NCBI GenBank assembly: GCA_938028175.1
Contig: CALJAE010000016.1
Location: forward strand, 1-6,510
Length of the DNA: 6,510 nucleotides
Direction of reading: 5' to 3'
Origin: an uncultured Acidimicrobiales bacterium
Lineage (GTDB): Bacteria; Actinomycetota; Acidimicrobiia; Acidimicrobiales; SZUA-35
Under the pieces are notes generated by a model. That model saw only the letters and a program-made list of their open reading frames with translations. It had not been told where the DNA came from and did no database searches. Shown here one piece after another: positions 5,099 through 6,510 of this stretch (the stretch's first letter is position 1; each line of letters opens with the position of its first letter). Position numbers and translations under genes: made by a program.

Positions 5099-5779
5099 CT
5101 AGTTTAGCCACGCAATGTAGAACGCCAGGCCTAGAAGGCCAGCGTTTATTAAAGTAATCAAGGATCCCCAGAACCAGTATGGTAGGCCAATCGATTCTGC
5201 CATATCTTGGGTATCAGAGTTTGTGAGTCGCCCTTTGTTGTAGAAGTGCTTAGTAAACATGTAATCGAGCGTGTTCCAGCATGCAACACAGAACTGAATA
5301 CCAATAAGCTGGCCAAGGAAAATATTTAGATTTGGTGGAGCGTAGGCGGTTGCTCCGACCAAACCGGCTGAGATTGCGATCATAGCTGCAAACCCGAATC
5401 GATTTCTTATCCAACGGACAGCCGTTATCAAAACAGAGATGGCAATGCCAAGTACAATCCAGGGTGCTAGCTGTTCTCGAGCAGAAAAGAGAATCACGAG
5501 ACTCCCTACCAATGCTGGCCCTAACAAGCCGCCAGCTGCGACAAAAGCGGCCTTGCGGCCACCCGTTCCGGTAGAGAACGCTACGCCTCCAAGGTTCGAA
5601 TAGAGCTCCAGAGATTTGAACCTTCCGCCAGCCAAAATTGCAGCTAAGCCATGACCAGTTTCGTGTGCCCAGGTACCAAGCAATGCAAAGGGGTATAGGA
5701 GGTATCGCCCGAATCGGATACGCGGGAGGACTACAGATATTGCTATTGCTGCGATTAAGGATTGCGTTAGCGGGTCGAT
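5099..5779 (-). CDS. M50-type membrane metallopeptidase, apparent ATC start
   Basis: 226 residues if begun at ATC 5779. The first canonical start in frame is TTG 5683 (194 residues). The protein resembles M50B-type peptidases, relatives of site-2 proteases that cleave within membranes. Seen, in ATC numbering: a hydrophobic segment near 8-20, then LPRIRFGRYLLYPFALL leading into HETGH at 39-43 (two zinc histidines and the catalytic glutamate), a glycine-rich AAGGLLGPALVG stretch, further membrane segments, NTLD at 169-172 (likely third zinc ligand D172) and a late DTQDMAESIGLPYWFW block typical of this family. TTG 5683 would place HETGH six residues from the N-terminus and remove the preceding segment that the family has. 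Between the upstream in-frame TGA (5830-5828) and TTG 5683 there is no ATG, GTG or TTG. AGGAAG at 5792-5787 is 7 nt before ATC 5779. The gene lies 2 nt after the M1 peptidase stop and 4 nt before yqeY. Confidence 0.8.
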   Translation of the reverse strand: MDPLTQSLIAAIAISVVLPRIRFGRYLLYPFALLGTWAHETGHGLAAILAGGRFKSLELYSNLGGVAFSTGTGGRKAAFVAAGGLLGPALVGSLVILFSAREQLAPWIVLGIAISVLITAVRWIRNRFGFAAMIAISAGLVGATAYAPPNLNIFLGQLIGIQFCVACWNTLDYMFTKHFYNKGRLTNSDTQDMAESIGLPYWFWGSLITLINAGLLGLAFYIAWLN

Positions 5780-5781
5780 AA

Positions 5782-6510
5782 CTAGTCTTCCTGTTTTATT
5801 AGGTTTCCAAAGCGTTCTGACTCTCGTTCACGCAGGCTAAGCGCAACTGATTGCCGTTCGAAGATTTGCTGGAGGGTTTTTCCTCCGACCCTCAGGTTCG
5901 CTTCGTTTAGAAAGCTTTGAACCTCGGACACCTCTGTGGATGAGGCATTTAAGTTTGTTACACCGTCAATCATTCTGATCAGTGAAGCGTCGCCAAAGTA
6001 GTCTGACAAAAACGCCCAGTTCTGGGTAATAAAATCCCAGACCGTATTTCGATTCGACCTTGATGCCAAGCCTGCACGAAGTAGGAACGGACCTGTCTGT
6101 GATTTGATTTTTTTATCTAAGATCAGCTTGAAGAAACGATTAAGTAGCTCTGGATCCTTGAATCTTGGCAGAGCAGCTAGGAAACGCTGTTCCTCCTGTG
6201 GAGTACTCGCAGATTGCCACGACGAAACGAACTGCTCGAAGTCGCCTTCATCACCTATTCTTGCAACGATCGAAATTGCCGCTGTGCCGATGGATGGCTC
6301 TACGAGTTCAGGGTCACGAATTAGGACAGAAACAGTTCTTTCAGCCTCAGTTTGAATCTCTGGGTCTTGCCCCAAAATTCCCAAGCTAGAGATCAGCTCA
6401 CCACGAAGCTGTCTTACTGATTGTTCTTCTTCCTCAGCTGGCGCCATTCCTATCCGCACTAGGGCTGGCTTAAGTAGATCATTTACAATAACGGCGAACT
6501 CATCAAGCTG
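5782..6510 (-). CDS. M1 family aminopeptidase, C-terminal part, 5' end outside window
   Basis: The frame is open from the window edge to a TAG at 5784-5782 and gives 242 residues. A GTG at 6459 is in frame, but the 17 codons before it continue the same domain (QLDEFAVIVNDLLKPALVRIG), so the real start lies outside. The sequence matches the ERAP1-like C-terminal domain of M1 aminopeptidases (pepN-like): KPALVRIGMAP-EEE-QSVRQLRGELISSLGILG, a helical repeat region, SSWQSASTPQEEQRFLAALPRFKDPEL, WDFITQNW and a final VGGKTLQQIFERQ helix. In the family this helical bowl covers the active site and limits substrate length; the zinc site (HExxH, GAMEN) lies outside the window. Actinobacterial aminopeptidases N are cytosolic enzymes that remove N-terminal residues from peptides. 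It is the first visible gene of a tight run with the M50 peptidase and yqeY. Confidence 0.85.
   Translation of the reverse strand, partial: QLDEFAVIVNDLLKPALVRIGMAPAEEEEQSVRQLRGELISSLGILGQDPEIQTEAERTVSVLIRDPELVEPSIGTAAISIVARIGDEGDFEQFVSSWQSASTPQEEQRFLAALPRFKDPELLNRFFKLILDKKIKSQTGPFLLRAGLASRSNRNTVWDFITQNWAFLSDYFGDASLIRMIDGVTNLNASSTEVSEVQSFLNEANLRVGGKTLQQIFERQSVALSLRERESERFGNLIKQED
5787..5792 (-). promoter_or_regulatory. ribosome binding site pointing to ATC 5779
   Basis: Minus-strand AGGAAG, inside the last codons of the M1 aminopeptidase gene, is 7 nt before ATC 5779. No ATG, GTG or TTG lies at a usable distance in the M50 frame, which makes the site decisive for the unusual start of that gene. 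Confidence 0.6.

Noticed and set aside
4727..5107. 126-codon open frame on the plus strand opposite the yqeY gene
   Set aside because: It is the mirror of a well-conserved YqeY coding sequence; its translation is Ser/Ala-rich with no family features.
5779..5830. Frameshift joining the M1 and M50 genes into one protein
   Set aside because: The M1 domain ends naturally at its own stop, and the M50 gene has its own ribosome binding site right before ATC 5779, so two separate proteins explain the region better.
5782..6459. GTG 6459 as the true start of a 225-residue protein
   Set aside because: The 17 upstream codons up to the window edge continue the ERAP1-like domain, so the gene is cut by the window rather than starting here.

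Overview
The window has about 50% G+C (judged by eye) and reads as a chromosomal core-gene region of a bacterium, most likely an actinobacterium of moderate G+C, possibly of the marine Acidimicrobiia type. The lineage is an inference. It rests on the ERAP1-like C-terminus of an M1 aminopeptidase, the actinobacterial style of the M50 and M23 peptidases, frequent GTG/TTG starts and the acidic, membrane-anchored hypothetical proteins. I see no insertion sequence, phage gene, CRISPR array, tRNA or rRNA.

Left part, plus strand (1-1233): the end of a moeA-type molybdopterin molybdotransferase, then complete moaC (cyclic pyranopterin monophosphate synthase), then a 143-residue membrane protein 7 nt after moaC. 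The first two belong to molybdenum cofactor synthesis; the third is unknown and probably co-transcribed. Facing them with a 9-nt gap is a minus-strand gene for a secreted coiled-coil M23 murein endopeptidase (1243-2385), with all expected zinc-site residues.

Middle (2386-4648): a 363-nt divergent intergenic region holds an imperfect inverted repeat wrapped around two adjacent AT palindromes. It is followed by two plus-strand genes for unrecognised membrane proteins: one with two membrane segments and a long acidic tail, one with about six segments. Both carry a short V-[VIL]-D-L-R motif. The second gene has its own good -10 box, placed so that its mRNA would begin almost at a tiny upstream ORF.

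Right part, minus strand (6510 down to 4645): a tight three-gene run made of an M1 aminopeptidase C-terminus (entering from beyond the window), an M50-type membrane metallopeptidase and a GatB/YqeY-domain protein, with gaps of only 2 and 4 nt.

The most notable observation is in the M50 gene. A canonical start (TTG 5683) would cut off a conserved N-terminal membrane segment. The same frame stays open upstream but has no ATG/GTG/TTG there. A well-spaced AGGAAG ribosome binding site points to an ATC codon at 5779, so this is either a rare AUC start or a one-base error or variant of ATG. I did not find a convincing wholly new system; the other points of interest are regulatory details and two uncharacterised membrane proteins.
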